From contig NZ_RFFK01000004.1 in the NCBI RefSeq assembly GCF_003696305.1, forward strand, positions 248,001 to 312,000: a DNA stretch of 64,000 nt, written 5' to 3'. Position 1 is the stretch's first letter; each line of letters starts with the position of its first letter. The DNA is from Pseudomonas sp. AOB-7 (GTDB lineage: Bacteria > Pseudomonadota > Gammaproteobacteria > Pseudomonadales > Pseudomonadaceae). A model generated the notes under the pieces. That model ran no database searches, had not been told where the DNA came from, and saw nothing but the letters and a program-made list of their open reading frames with translations. The translations under genes were made by a program, and so were the position numbers. Below are positions 43,782-54,619 of this stretch, piece after piece.

Positions 43782-45854
43782 TCAGGCGATTTCCGCCAGC
43801 AACTGGCGCGCGGCCTGTTTCTGCCGGTCGTCGCCCTGGTCGATCACCTCGTTGAGAATGTCGCAGGCGCTGCTCAGGTTGCCCTGCTCGATATAGGCCA
43901 GCGCCTGGTTGAGCTTGGCCATGTGTTCGGGGTTGCCGGCCAGCTGCTCGATATCGCCCTGCAGCGCCGCAGTGGCATCGGCCTCGCCGGCGAAGGCATC
44001 GAGGAAATGCTCGTCGAGCAACTCGTCCTCGCCGCCCACCACCATCTCCATCTCGCCGAAGGCGCTGACGGTCTGCACCTCCTCGTCCAGCTCGAACACC
44101 TCCGGCAGTTCCTGCAGGTTGCTGGAGAACCCCGCATCGAACTCCGCCGCGGCGGCCGCCTTGGTCTTGCCGCGGGCGGCCTCGAAGGGGCTGACCATGT
44201 CCCAGTCGGCATCCAGCGGCAGGTCGTCGAGATTGAGCTGGAAGTCGGGCTCGGCCAAGGGCTCGGCGGCCGGCGGCGCCAGCGGGGGCTGGCTAGGGGC
44301 GGGCTGCGGCGCCTGCTGCAGGGCCGGGTGGCGAGCCTTGAGCGCATCCAGCCGCGCCGCATCGAAGCCTTCGGCACGCAGCACCGCTTCCTCGCGTTCG
44401 AAGGCGGCGCCATCGCCCAGCTCGGCCAGCACCTCCAGCAGGCGCAAACGCAGGTCGCTGCGCTGCGGCGCCTGCGCCAGGGCCTTGCTCAGCTCGCCAC
44501 GGGCCTCGCTAAAACTGCCGTAGGCGATATAGACGTTGGCTGCCTCCAGCGGGTCGACCGGTGCCGCCGGGCGCTGCTGCGGAGTCGGCGCCGGAGTAGG
44601 CACCACGGCCGGCTTGGCGACTGCGACCGGCGCCGGCCGCAGCGGCGCCACAGGGCGCTGTGCCGGCGGCTCGACTTGAACCACCGACGCAGCCTTATCG
44701 CGCCGCCGTGCGGCCCAGACCAGGGCACCGAGCAGCAACAGCAGCACCACGCCGCCAGCCAGCAGGGTGGCGAACCAGCCACGCTCGGCGGCCAGCGGCG
44801 GCTCCTGCGCCGCCTGCGGCGGTGCGCTGGCGAGCACGGCGGCCGGCTCTGCAGCGGGCGCGGCGGCAGCGCCCTGCTCGATCAGCTCGGCCAGTTGCGC
44901 ATCCTTGAGCGCCAACTGCTCCTGCAGCTGCTGCAACTGCAGCTGCAGTTGCGCCAGGCCCTGCTGCAACTGCAGGTTCTCCGCGGCCTGGCTGGCCAGT
45001 TCCTGGTCGACCTGACGCTGCTTTTCCAGCACTTGCTGCAGGCTCTCGGCCTGCTCGGCAGCCGGCGGCGCGGCGACCAACGGCGCAGCGGCGGCAGCCT
45101 CGAGGGCCATTGCCGGGGACTCGACCGGCGCTGCGGCAGTCGTGCTCGGGCGCGCGGCATCGGGCAGCAGCAGTTCGACGCCGGCCAGCAGCCGGTTGGC
45201 ATCGCCGCCGACGAAGGCGCTGGGGTTGAGCGCGTGGATGCCGTCCATCAGCGCCTGCTGCGACAGCGGGCTGCCCTGCTCGCGCAGACGCGCGGCGATC
45301 GACCACAGGCTGTCGCCGCGCACCACCGGCTGGCGATAGCCCTGGGCGGCGCTGGGCGGCTCGCTGCGCCGCGCGGGAGCGGCCGCCGGCTGCGCCGCAC
45401 TAGGTGCTGGCGCGGCGGCTGCTGGGCTGGGGGCAGCCTGTACGGTGTAGGCGGCAGAACCCGGCGGATCAAGCAGCACGGTGTACTCGCGCAGCAGCTG
45501 CCCATCCGGACGGGCCACCTCGACGATGAAATTCAGATAGGGTTCGCGCACCGGCCGGCTCGACACCACCCGGATCACGCTGCGCGAGCCGCGCAATAGC
45601 GGGGTGAAACGCAGGTCGTTGAGAAAGTAGAAACGCTCGACGCCCGAGCGGCTGAACACCTCGGCCGGCGCCAGGGCGACGCGCAGATCCTCGGCGCCGA
45701 GATCGCCGACCGCCAGCAGCTCGATCTCCGCCTCCAGCGGCTGATTGAGCGCCGAGTGCAGGGTGATCTCGCCCAGTCCCAGCGCCGGCGCCATGCCCGA
45801 ATAGAGGGCAGAACCCGACGCCAAACCCAACATCAACTGACGCACCCGAGCCAT
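43782..45854 (-). CDS. FimV-family peptidoglycan-binding membrane protein
   Basis: 690 residues. A signal-like N terminus is followed by the FimV N-terminal domain (LGEITLHSALNQPLEAEIEL), a LysM-like stretch (about 175-231, GDSLWSIAARLR), a Gln/Leu coiled coil (about 270-325), one membrane segment (about 358-380), an Ala/Pro-rich cytoplasmic linker and a C-terminal FimV/TPR region ending in YIEQGNLSSACDILNEVI. It is shorter than the main FimV of P. aeruginosa and, from its place beside plpD, corresponds to the FimV paralogue at that locus; a role in polar or type IV pilus function is inferred. Confidence 0.85.
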   Translation of the reverse strand: MARVRQLMLGLASGSALYSGMAPALGLGEITLHSALNQPLEAEIELLAVGDLGAEDLRVALAPAEVFSRSGVERFYFLNDLRFTPLLRGSRSVIRVVSSRPVREPYLNFIVEVARPDGQLLREYTVLLDPPGSAAYTVQAAPSPAAAAPAPSAAQPAAAPARRSEPPSAAQGYRQPVVRGDSLWSIAARLREQGSPLSQQALMDGIHALNPSAFVGGDANRLLAGVELLLPDAARPSTTAAAPVESPAMALEAAAAAPLVAAPPAAEQAESLQQVLEKQRQVDQELASQAAENLQLQQGLAQLQLQLQQLQEQLALKDAQLAELIEQGAAAAPAAEPAAVLASAPPQAAQEPPLAAERGWFATLLAGGVVLLLLLGALVWAARRRDKAASVVQVEPPAQRPVAPLRPAPVAVAKPAVVPTPAPTPQQRPAAPVDPLEAANVYIAYGSFSEARGELSKALAQAPQRSDLRLRLLEVLAELGDGAAFEREEAVLRAEGFDAARLDALKARHPALQQAPQPAPSQPPLAPPAAEPLAEPDFQLNLDDLPLDADWDMVSPFEAARGKTKAAAAAEFDAGFSSNLQELPEVFELDEEVQTVSAFGEMEMVVGGEDELLDEHFLDAFAGEADATAALQGDIEQLAGNPEHMAKLNQALAYIEQGNLSSACDILNEVIDQGDDRQKQAARQLLAEIA

Positions 45855-46136
45855 GTGACCTCCAGGGTTATGCAGGCTCGAACGCCGCCTCCTCCACTTC
45901 CTGTATGAGCGTCCCGATGGCCGGGAGGCTGGCGCCCTGAACAGTAGACCGAGGTCGGGGCGACACTGTCCCTGTCGAACCCGGCTCGTGTTGCAGTATG
46001 GCTACTAATTCACAAAGTAGCGGCTTGGGCGCCAGTTTGCCGACGAAGCACATTGCCATCAAGGGCTAGAAGTCAAAAATCAGGCAAAAACGACTATCGA
46101 CCGCAACACAGCCGAAAAATTGACACTAACGGAGCA

Positions 46137-46568
46137 CTACTTAAGCAGGTTGCCCAGCACCCGGGCATGCACCTGCTGGCAGCGGCGCAGGTCCTCTTCG
46201 TCGATGCCAGCGAAGACCTCCTGGCGCAGCTGGGTGGAAATCGCCTCGATCTTCTCGATCAGCGGCTGCGCCTTGGGCTGCAGGGCGATCTTCTTGGCCC
46301 GGCGATCCTCGGGCACCGCGACGCGGGTCACCAGCCCCTGGGCCTCCAGGCTGTCGAGCAGGCGCGCCAGGGTCGGCCCTTCCACGCCGACGCTCTGCGC
46401 CAGCTCGCGCTGGGTCGGCATCTCGGTGAAACGGGCCAGGTGCAACAGCACCAGCCAGCGCGCCTGGGACAGGCCGAGGCCGACCAGACGACGGTCGAGT
46501 TCGGAGCGCCAGGCGCGGGATAATTGAGCGACTTGCATGGCGAAGCGGTGTTGATCGGGGTAAGACAT
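46137..46568 (-). CDS. MarR-family transcriptional regulator
   Basis: 143 residues with the MarR winged helix: LGLSQARWLVLLHLARFTEM, TQRELAQSVGVEGPTLARLLDSLE and the wing VAVPEDRRAKKIALQ. The ligand is unknown. I see no Shine-Dalgarno sequence for the ATG at 46568 or for an in-frame TTG at 46595, so initiation may be weak or leaderless. A TAGCTAGCTAG palindrome about 40 bp upstream (46609-46618) could be its own operator. Confidence 0.87.
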   Translation of the reverse strand: MSYPDQHRFAMQVAQLSRAWRSELDRRLVGLGLSQARWLVLLHLARFTEMPTQRELAQSVGVEGPTLARLLDSLEAQGLVTRVAVPEDRRAKKIALQPKAQPLIEKIEAISTQLRQEVFAGIDEEDLRRCQQVHARVLGNLLK

Positions 46569-46605
46569 GGGGGAGCGGGCTCGTACAAAGGTCAAAAACT
46601 AATTA

Positions 46606-46619
46606 TTAGCTAGCTAGCC
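46606..46619. promoter_or_regulatory. Palindrome upstream of marR, possible operator
   Basis: TTAGCTAGCTAGCC contains the perfect palindrome GCTAGCTAGC. A TAATAA, readable as a -10 box toward marR, overlaps its edge on the minus strand. Confidence 0.35.
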
Positions 46620-46704
46620 ATAACCGCGAGCGCAGGGCAAGCCCGGATTGTGGCCGAGCGTTTCAGAATGCGACTGAAATGCGGCCACGAGTCTCGGCCG
46701 CGGA

Positions 46705-47865
46705 TCAGGCCACCACCTGATTGCGGCCGAAGGCCTTGGCCTCGTAGAGCGCGCGGTCGGCATGCTCATAGAGCTGGTTCAGCTCGCCGCCGACGCTGGG
46801 ACTGAGGCAGGCGATGCCGATGGACATGCTCAGCATACTGGCGCTGTCCGAACCCTGATGGGCGATATTCAGCTCCACCAGCGCCAGGCGCAGCGCCTCG
46901 GCACGGCGCTTGGCCTCCTCGGCGCCGATGTCGAACAACAGCAGGGCGAATTCCTCGCCGCCCAGGCGCACGCCCATGTCCAGCGGACGCCGCGCGGCCT
47001 GCTCGATCAGGGCGCCGACGCGCTGCAGCGCGGTGTCGCCGGCCTGATGGCCGTAGTGGTCGTTGTAGGCCTTGAAGTGGTCGATATCGCACAGCAGCAG
47101 TGCCAGTGACTGTCCATCGCGCTGCGCCTGACGCCACAGGCGCTCGAACTGGCGGTTGAAGCTGCGCCGGTTGTGCAGACCGGTGAGACTGTCGCGGTCG
47201 GCCAGCAGGCGCATCAGCCGGCTGATGAGAAAGTACTCGCGCGATTTGTATTCGAGCAGATAGCAGCCCACCGCCCCGATCAGGTTGCCGAACAGCAGGA
47301 ACAGCACGTTGTTGATCAACCGCGGTAGCGGCAGGCCGGCCAGCCACTCGGCGCCGATGTAGACCAGCAGTACCGCCAAGGCACAACCGAGCGCCTCGCT
47401 CAGACGCAGGCCGACCAGAAAATACGCCGCCATGCTCACCAGCAGCAGCCCCTCGTACGGGTAGCTGGGGTCGGCGTGGTGGGCGATGCCAACGATCACC
47501 GCAGCACCAATGCCCAGGGCGAGGATGCAGGTCATGCTCAGCGGTAATAGCAGACGGATGTGGCGGCGCTGAAGGATCAGGGCGGCGCAGGCCACCAGAA
47601 TGACCAGCACCAGCACGCGCACGGCCAGAATCCAACCCAAATGGGGCGGCTGCACCAGCATCAGGTCCAGCACGCTGAGCGCCAGCCAGATGACCATCGC
47701 CGTGCTCAGCGCGATGCGCTTGAGCTCGAAGCTCTCGTCCAGCAAATGGCTGCGGTATTCGCGCTCCAGTACGCGGGAAAAACGCAGCCAGCGGAACCCC
47801 AGGCTGAGCTGGTCGGCATAGGGGCTGGGGCGGACGTCGTCGAGCCAGGCGTGATAGCTGGGCAC
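46705..47865 (-). CDS. hsbD: Membrane diguanylate cyclase (HsbD-like)
   Basis: 386 residues. About six membrane segments (60-215) precede a GGDEF domain with DSLTGLHNRRSF, DIDHFKAYNDHYGH, and the active motif GGEEF; an inhibitory RxxD (RPLD) lies five residues before it. By sequence and by position next to recQ it matches P. aeruginosa HsbD, which feeds the HptB/HsbA motility-biofilm pathway. The start is GTG at 47865 with GAGG five bases upstream; an ATG at 47898 is possible. Confidence 0.85.
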   Translation of the reverse strand: MPSYHAWLDDVRPSPYADQLSLGFRWLRFSRVLEREYRSHLLDESFELKRIALSTAMVIWLALSVLDLMLVQPPHLGWILAVRVLVLVILVACAALILQRRHIRLLLPLSMTCILALGIGAAVIVGIAHHADPSYPYEGLLLVSMAAYFLVGLRLSEALGCALAVLLVYIGAEWLAGLPLPRLINNVLFLLFGNLIGAVGCYLLEYKSREYFLISRLMRLLADRDSLTGLHNRRSFNRQFERLWRQAQRDGQSLALLLCDIDHFKAYNDHYGHQAGDTALQRVGALIEQAARRPLDMGVRLGGEEFALLLFDIGAEEAKRRAEALRLALVELNIAHQGSDSASMLSMSIGIACLSPSVGGELNQLYEHADRALYEAKAFGRNQVVA

Positions 47866-47944
47866 CGTTACCTCGTCTGTTGGCGGCTTGCCCCACACCT
47901 TAGCCGTGTCATCGAGTTGCCGCCAGAATCACGACAATCGTGCG

Positions 47945-50074
<2,130 letters not shown>

Positions 50075-50240
50075 GAAGGCCTCCGAATCGAGCCGCGCAT
50101 TATGCCGCAGGATTGCCGGCAACAGGGCGCCAGCCTGTCCGAAGCCGGGCTTTTGCCCTCGCCAGGCCCCGCCGCTATGGCCGCTGGGGCGGCGGTGGAC
50201 TAGAATCCAGCCTCGTTTACTCCTTCAAGGTAGCCCCACG

Positions 50241-50828
50241 ATGTCCTTCGCCGAGCAACTGTCCCGCCTGCAAGCCTTTCTCGATGCCGATGAGCTGCAC
50301 GAAGAGGCGTTGGACTACGTGGCCGCCCATGGCTACCTGACCGCCCTGGCGATCTGCCCGGACCAGGTGCCCGAGCGCGAGTGGATCGACGCCCTGTTCG
50401 CCGAACCGCCGCACTACCGCAGCGAGGCCGAGCGCGAGGAGATCGAGAACACCCTGATCCACCTCAAGGCGCATATCGCCCGCCAGCTGGCCGGCGAGGA
50501 AGAGCCGGAGCTGCCCTGCGAGCTGGACCTGGGCGAGGACCCGGACGACTCCGACCTGCGCGGCTGGTGCATCGGCTTCATGGAAGGCGTGTTCCTGCGC
50601 GAGGCGGTGTGGTTCGAGGACGCCGAAGACGAGGTCAGCGAGCTGCTGCTGCCGATCATGGTCGGTTCCGGTCTGTTCGACGAGCAAGCGGAGTTCGCCG
50701 AGATCGCCCGCGACCGCGACCTGGTGGACAGCATGATCGACCAGATTCCCGAGCTGCTCACCGCACTCTTCCTGCTGTGCCAGGCGCCGGAGGAAAAACC
50801 CGCGCTGCTCAAGCCCCGCCAGCACTGA
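50241..50828 (+). CDS. YecA/YgfB-family (UPF0149) protein
   Basis: 195 residues, acidic and helical. The signature RGWCIGFMEGVFL lies near 110, with LDYVAAHGYLTALAICPD at the N terminus. There is no C-terminal SEC-C zinc motif, so it is the short form of the family. YecA proteins are associated with SecA and ribosomes in E. coli, but this form has no assigned role. It faces away from recQ; a TAGAAT at 50201 is a possible -10 box. Confidence 0.85.
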   Translation: MSFAEQLSRLQAFLDADELHEEALDYVAAHGYLTALAICPDQVPEREWIDALFAEPPHYRSEAEREEIENTLIHLKAHIARQLAGEEEPELPCELDLGEDPDDSDLRGWCIGFMEGVFLREAVWFEDAEDEVSELLLPIMVGSGLFDEQAEFAEIARDRDLVDSMIDQIPELLTALFLLCQAPEEKPALLKPRQH

Positions 50829-50835
50829 TCCCGTG

Positions 50836-50858
50836 GGCCGGGGCCAGGCGCCCCGGCC
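50836..50858 (+). terminator. Hairpin after the YecA-like gene
   Basis: 9-bp stem GGCCGGGGC / GCCCCGGCC, loop CAGGC, eight bases past the stop; no T-run follows. Confidence 0.4.
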
Positions 50859-50879
50859 GGCGTCCGTCCGGGCCCGAAG

Positions 50880-51278
50880 ATGCCTCGTGAAATCCAGGAA
50901 AGCCGTCACCGCGGCGTTCGCTACCTGCTGCTGGCACTGGGCTGGCTGTGCGTGGCGCTGGGGGTGATCGGCATCTTCCTGCCGGTGCTGCCGACCACCC
51001 CCTTCCTGCTGCTGGCCGCCGCCTGTTTCGTGCGCAGCTCGCGGCGCTTCTACATCTGGCTGGTCACCCACCCACACCTGGGGCCCTGGATTCGCGACTA
51101 CCTCGACGGCCAGGGCATTCCGCTCAAGGGCAAGGTCTACGCGCTGGCGCTGATGTGGGCGAGCATCGCCCTGTCCTGCTACCTGGTGCCCCTGCCCTGG
51201 GCACGCGCCTTCATGCTCACCAGCGCGGTGCTGGTCAGCCTGTATATCCTCAAGCAGAAGACCCTGCCCAATCCCTGA
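50880..51278 (+). CDS. YbaN-family (DUF454) inner-membrane protein
   Basis: 132 residues with three to four hydrophobic segments. LGVIGIFLPVLPTTPFLLLAAACF followed by RSSRRFYIWL is the hallmark of DUF454/YbaN. Function unknown. The ribosome site upstream is weak. It sits between the YecA-like gene and lapG. Confidence 0.88.
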   Translation: MPREIQESRHRGVRYLLLALGWLCVALGVIGIFLPVLPTTPFLLLAAACFVRSSRRFYIWLVTHPHLGPWIRDYLDGQGIPLKGKVYALALMWASIALSCYLVPLPWARAFMLTSAVLVSLYILKQKTLPNP

Positions 51279-51312
51279 CGCAAGGCTGTTCTCACGCCCC
51301 CTGTGCCCCGGC

Positions 51313-51332
51313 GTAGCCAGGATGCAATCCGG
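51313..51332. repeat. CCGGATG-type small palindrome
   Basis: GTAGCCAGGATGCAATCCGG, a diverged copy between the ybaN-like gene and lapG. Confidence 0.5.
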
Positions 51333-51425
51333 CAGCCCCCGGCAGTCACAATTTCATCCCGTTCACGGGGCAAATCGCCAGCGCGTCGCCTAGACTTCAG
51401 CCGATCGAAGCGGAGATGCAGCCCC

Positions 51426-52109
51426 ATGCGGCCACGGCAGCGCATTCAGGGATGGCAACGGCGTCTGCTGATCCTTTGGGTCGGCGGCGGGCTGCTGGCC
51501 GGCCTGGCCCTGGCCAATTGGGACTTCGCCCTGGTTCTGCGCAACGCCGAGAGCCGCTACGGCAGCCTCGGCGCCGCCAAGCAGCGCATCCTCGACTGGG
51601 ACGCGCTGATCAAGAGCAGCGCCACGCTGTCCGAGGCGGACAAGCTCGGCGAGGTCAACCGCTTCTTCAACCGCACCATCCGCTTCACCGACGACATCCG
51701 CCTGTGGCAGCAGAACGACTACTGGGCCACCCCCGTCGAGATGCTGGTCAAGGGCGCCGGCGATTGCGAGGACTACTCCATCGCCAAGTACTTCACCCTG
51801 CGCCGCCTCGGCATTCCCAGCGAGAAGCTGCGCATCACCTACGTCAAGGCGCTGAACTACAACCAGGCGCACATGGTACTGACCTACTACGCCAGCCCCA
51901 CCGCCGAGCCGCTGGTGCTGGACAACCTGATCAACGACATCCGCCCTGCCTCGCAGCGCAAGGACCTGCTGCCGGTCTACGCCTTCAACGCCGAAGGCCT
52001 CTACCTCGCCGGTTCCAATACCCGCAAGAGCGACACCAAGAAGCTCTCGCGCTGGCAGGACATCCTGAAAAAAATGCGTGCGGAGGGCTTCGCCATCGGC
52101 GATGGCTAG
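51426..52109 (+). CDS. lapG: LapG periplasmic cysteine protease
   Basis: 227 residues. One N-terminal membrane/signal segment (about 13-32) is followed by a bacterial transglutaminase-like fold with catalytic C114 (KGAGDCEDYSIAKY), H149 (NQAHMVLTYY) and D166 (LVLDNLINDI). LapG cleaves LapA-type adhesins after a diAla motif in the periplasm and releases cells from the biofilm; calcium is needed. lapD begins 12 bases downstream and holds LapG inactive when c-di-GMP is high. The adhesin substrate is encoded 2.5 kb away. Confidence 0.95.
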   Translation: MRPRQRIQGWQRRLLILWVGGGLLAGLALANWDFALVLRNAESRYGSLGAAKQRILDWDALIKSSATLSEADKLGEVNRFFNRTIRFTDDIRLWQQNDYWATPVEMLVKGAGDCEDYSIAKYFTLRRLGIPSEKLRITYVKALNYNQAHMVLTYYASPTAEPLVLDNLINDIRPASQRKDLLPVYAFNAEGLYLAGSNTRKSDTKKLSRWQDILKKMRAEGFAIGDG

Positions 52110-52121
52110 GAGGAAAGATCC

Positions 52122-54065
52122 ATGTCCCTACTCAAGCAGCTGTTTCTCGCCATCTGCCTGTTCCTGGTGGTGGCCTTCACCGGCAGCTTCATCGCCGGGG
52201 TGGAGAGCTCGCGCGAACAGCTGATCAGCCAGCTGCGCTCGCACGCCCAGGACGCCGCCACGGCGCTGGGCCTGTCGATGACGCCGCACGTGGACGACCC
52301 GGCGATGATCGAGCTGATGGTCAGCTCGATCTTCGACAGCGGCTACTTCGCCAGCATCCGCGTGGTACGCATCGCCGACGGCAGCCTGGTGGTGGAACGG
52401 CGCACCACGGTCACCCCGGAGAACGTGCCGCGCTGGTTCGTCGAGCTGGTCGACCTGCGCCCGCAGGGCGGCGACGCTCTGATCATGCGCGGCTGGGAAC
52501 AGGCCGCGCGGGTCGAGGTGCTCAGCCATCCTCAGTTCGCCCTGGCCAAGCTGTGGGACAGCGCGCTGGGCAGCCTGCTCTGGCTGCTGTTGTGCGGCCT
52601 GGTCAGCGCGGTGCTCGGCGGCTGGCTGCTGCGCACCCAGCTGCGCCCGCTGGACAACATGGTGCAGCAGGCGCAGGCCATCACCCGCCGCGAGTTCCTC
52701 ACCCTGCCCCGCGTGCCGCGCACCCCGGAACTCAAGCGCGTGGTGCTGGCGATGAACCAGATGGTCGACAAACTCAAGACGCTGTTCGCCGAAGAAGCCG
52801 CGCGCAGCGAGAAGCTGCGCGAGGAAGCCTACCAGGACAGCCTCACCGGCCTGGCCAACCGCCGCCAGTTCGACATCCGTCTGAGCAATCAGCTGGTGGT
52901 CAGCGAGCAGCACGCCGACGGCTACCTGCTGCTGCTGCGAGTCAACGACCTCGGCGGCCTCAACCAGCGTCTCGGCGGCCAGCGCACCGACGCCCTGATC
53001 GGCGCCCTCGGCGAGCTGCTCAAGCGCCTGCTGGAGGCTCCGGGGCGCAGCGAGTGGCTGGCCGCGCGCAGCCGGGGCGGCGAATTCACCCTGCTCGCCC
53101 CGGGTCTGAGCGGCGAGGACGCCGACCAGTTGGCCATCGAACTCAGCCAGGGCCTGGACAACCTGCGCCAGACCGGTGCCAGCGATTGCGATCCGGTCGC
53201 CCATATCGGCGTCGCCGCGTTTCGCCCAGGCGAGGAACCAGGCGCGGTGATCGGCCGCGCCGACCAGGCGCTGGCCCAGGCGCAGAGCAATGCGGACAAA
53301 TGCTGGGAACGCCTCGACGACTTCACCGCGCAGAGCGGCCAGGGCCTGCACGACTGGCGCAGCTGGATCGACGATGCGCTGAACAGGGGCAAGCTGCAGC
53401 TGTATTTCCAGCCGGTGGCCGAGTGCGCCGCGCGCGAGCGTCTGCTGCAACGCAAGGTGCTGGCGCGCCTGCTCGACCCGCAGGGCGAGGCCATCGCCGC
53501 CGGACGCTTCCTGCCCTGGATCGAGCGCCTGGGCTGGGCCGCGCGCTTCGACCTGGCGATGCTCGAACACAGCTTCGCCCACCTGGCGCAGCACCCCGAG
53601 CCGCTGGCCCTGAGCCTGTCCGCCGCGACCCTGCGCGATGCGTCGAGCAAGGCCAAGATGCTGGCCATGCTCAAGAGCCACCCCGAAGCGGCGCAGCTGA
53701 TGACCCTGGAGGTGGACGAGCGTCACCTGCCACCGCCGGCAGAGCTGGAAGCCCTGAGCCAGAGCGTTCGCGAGGCCGGCTTCAGCCTGGGCCTGCAGCA
53801 TTTCGGCGGCCGCTTCAGCCTGATCGGCAACCTCACCCACCTCGGCCTGGCCTACCTGAAGATCGACGGCACCTACATCCGCGCCATCGACCAGGAAAGC
53901 GACAAGCGCCTGTTCATCGAGGCGATCTTCCGCGCCACCAACAGCATCGATTTGCCGCTGATCGCCGAGATGGTGGAAACCGAGGGGGAATTGCGCGTGC
54001 TCGAGGAACTCGGCGTGCATGGCGCCATGGGTCGCCTGATCGGTGCGCCGGCGCCCTGGCAGTAG
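52122..54065 (+). CDS. lapD: LapD c-di-GMP receptor
   Basis: 647 residues: membrane segment 1 (about 5-25), periplasmic output domain (about 26-145), membrane segment 2 (about 150-170), HAMP, then degenerate GGDEF (RGGEF at the active site) and EAL (KVLAR in place of EAL-x-R) domains. It therefore binds c-di-GMP but neither makes nor breaks it. When bound, its periplasmic domain captures LapG and the adhesin stays on the surface. AGGAGG-like AGGAGGAAAG precedes the ATG. Confidence 0.95.
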   Translation: MSLLKQLFLAICLFLVVAFTGSFIAGVESSREQLISQLRSHAQDAATALGLSMTPHVDDPAMIELMVSSIFDSGYFASIRVVRIADGSLVVERRTTVTPENVPRWFVELVDLRPQGGDALIMRGWEQAARVEVLSHPQFALAKLWDSALGSLLWLLLCGLVSAVLGGWLLRTQLRPLDNMVQQAQAITRREFLTLPRVPRTPELKRVVLAMNQMVDKLKTLFAEEAARSEKLREEAYQDSLTGLANRRQFDIRLSNQLVVSEQHADGYLLLLRVNDLGGLNQRLGGQRTDALIGALGELLKRLLEAPGRSEWLAARSRGGEFTLLAPGLSGEDADQLAIELSQGLDNLRQTGASDCDPVAHIGVAAFRPGEEPGAVIGRADQALAQAQSNADKCWERLDDFTAQSGQGLHDWRSWIDDALNRGKLQLYFQPVAECAARERLLQRKVLARLLDPQGEAIAAGRFLPWIERLGWAARFDLAMLEHSFAHLAQHPEPLALSLSAATLRDASSKAKMLAMLKSHPEAAQLMTLEVDERHLPPPAELEALSQSVREAGFSLGLQHFGGRFSLIGNLTHLGLAYLKIDGTYIRAIDQESDKRLFIEAIFRATNSIDLPLIAEMVETEGELRVLEELGVHGAMGRLIGAPAPWQ

Positions 54066-54113
54066 GCGCCCAGGCTATCCGCCAGTGCCTGGCGGCGACG
54101 GCACGGGCTCACG

Positions 54114-54173
54114 GCCCGGATGCAGTCCGGAAAGCTCAGCGGGACTCCCCGATATTCCCGGATTGCGTCCAGG
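54114..54173. repeat. Two CCGGATG-type palindromes after lapD
   Basis: GCCCGGATGCAGTCCGG (54114-54130) and CCCGGATTGCGTCCAGG (54157-54173). Just before them is a CCGCCA/TGGCGG hairpin (54079-54095) that could end lapD transcripts. Confidence 0.6.
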
Positions 54174-54179
54174 CCAGGC

Positions 54180-54521
54180 TCACACCAGGTTGTGTTCGTC
54201 GTCGCCGAGCAGGCCGCTCAGGCCTTCGATCTCGGCCCGCGCGATGGCACGCTGGTCGAGCTTCTGCCGCGCCGCTTCGGGCAGGTCGGTGTAGCGGATC
54301 ACACCGCGCTCGACCAGCACGCTGACCACGTCTTCCAGCACGCGCACCAACTCCAGATCGGACTGCTTGAGGCTATCCAGACGCGCCCTGACCTCTTCCT
54401 TGGCCGCCAACCAGGCCTGCAGCTCATCGCTCTCGACCGCCAGGTTTTCCGTCATTCCCGCGAAGGGCTCGTATTCGACCCGCAGCAACCGCCCCGCGGC
54501 GTCGCGCTGTACATAGACCAT
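54180..54521 (-). CDS. Conserved small protein next to lap genes
   Basis: 113 residues, begins MVYVQRDAAGRLLRVEYEPF. Mid-part helices include LKQSDLELVRVLEDVVSVLVERGVIRYTD and the end reads GLSGLLGDDEHNL. Pseudomonads carry this protein widely, sometimes labelled tryptophan synthase beta-like, a name with no functional support that I can see. GGAGG precedes the ATG. It follows the adhesin gene on the same strand beyond a strong terminator, so it may have its own promoter. Confidence 0.75.
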   Translation of the reverse strand: MVYVQRDAAGRLLRVEYEPFAGMTENLAVESDELQAWLAAKEEVRARLDSLKQSDLELVRVLEDVVSVLVERGVIRYTDLPEAARQKLDQRAIARAEIEGLSGLLGDDEHNLV

Positions 54522-54543
54522 CGGTGCCTCCGGCAAACGCCCA

Positions 54544-54580
54544 TAAAAAAGCCCGCTGCCCGAAAGGGGTAGCGGGCTTA
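54544..54580 (-). terminator. Rho-independent terminator of the adhesin gene
   Basis: On the minus strand, stem AAGCCCGCT-CCC / GGG-AGCGGGCTT with a short loop followed by TTTTTT, 40 bp after the adhesin stop. Confidence 0.9.
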
Positions 54581-54619
54581 CTCTAGTTGAGAGCTCGGCC
54601 TGGGGAAACTCCCAACAGG

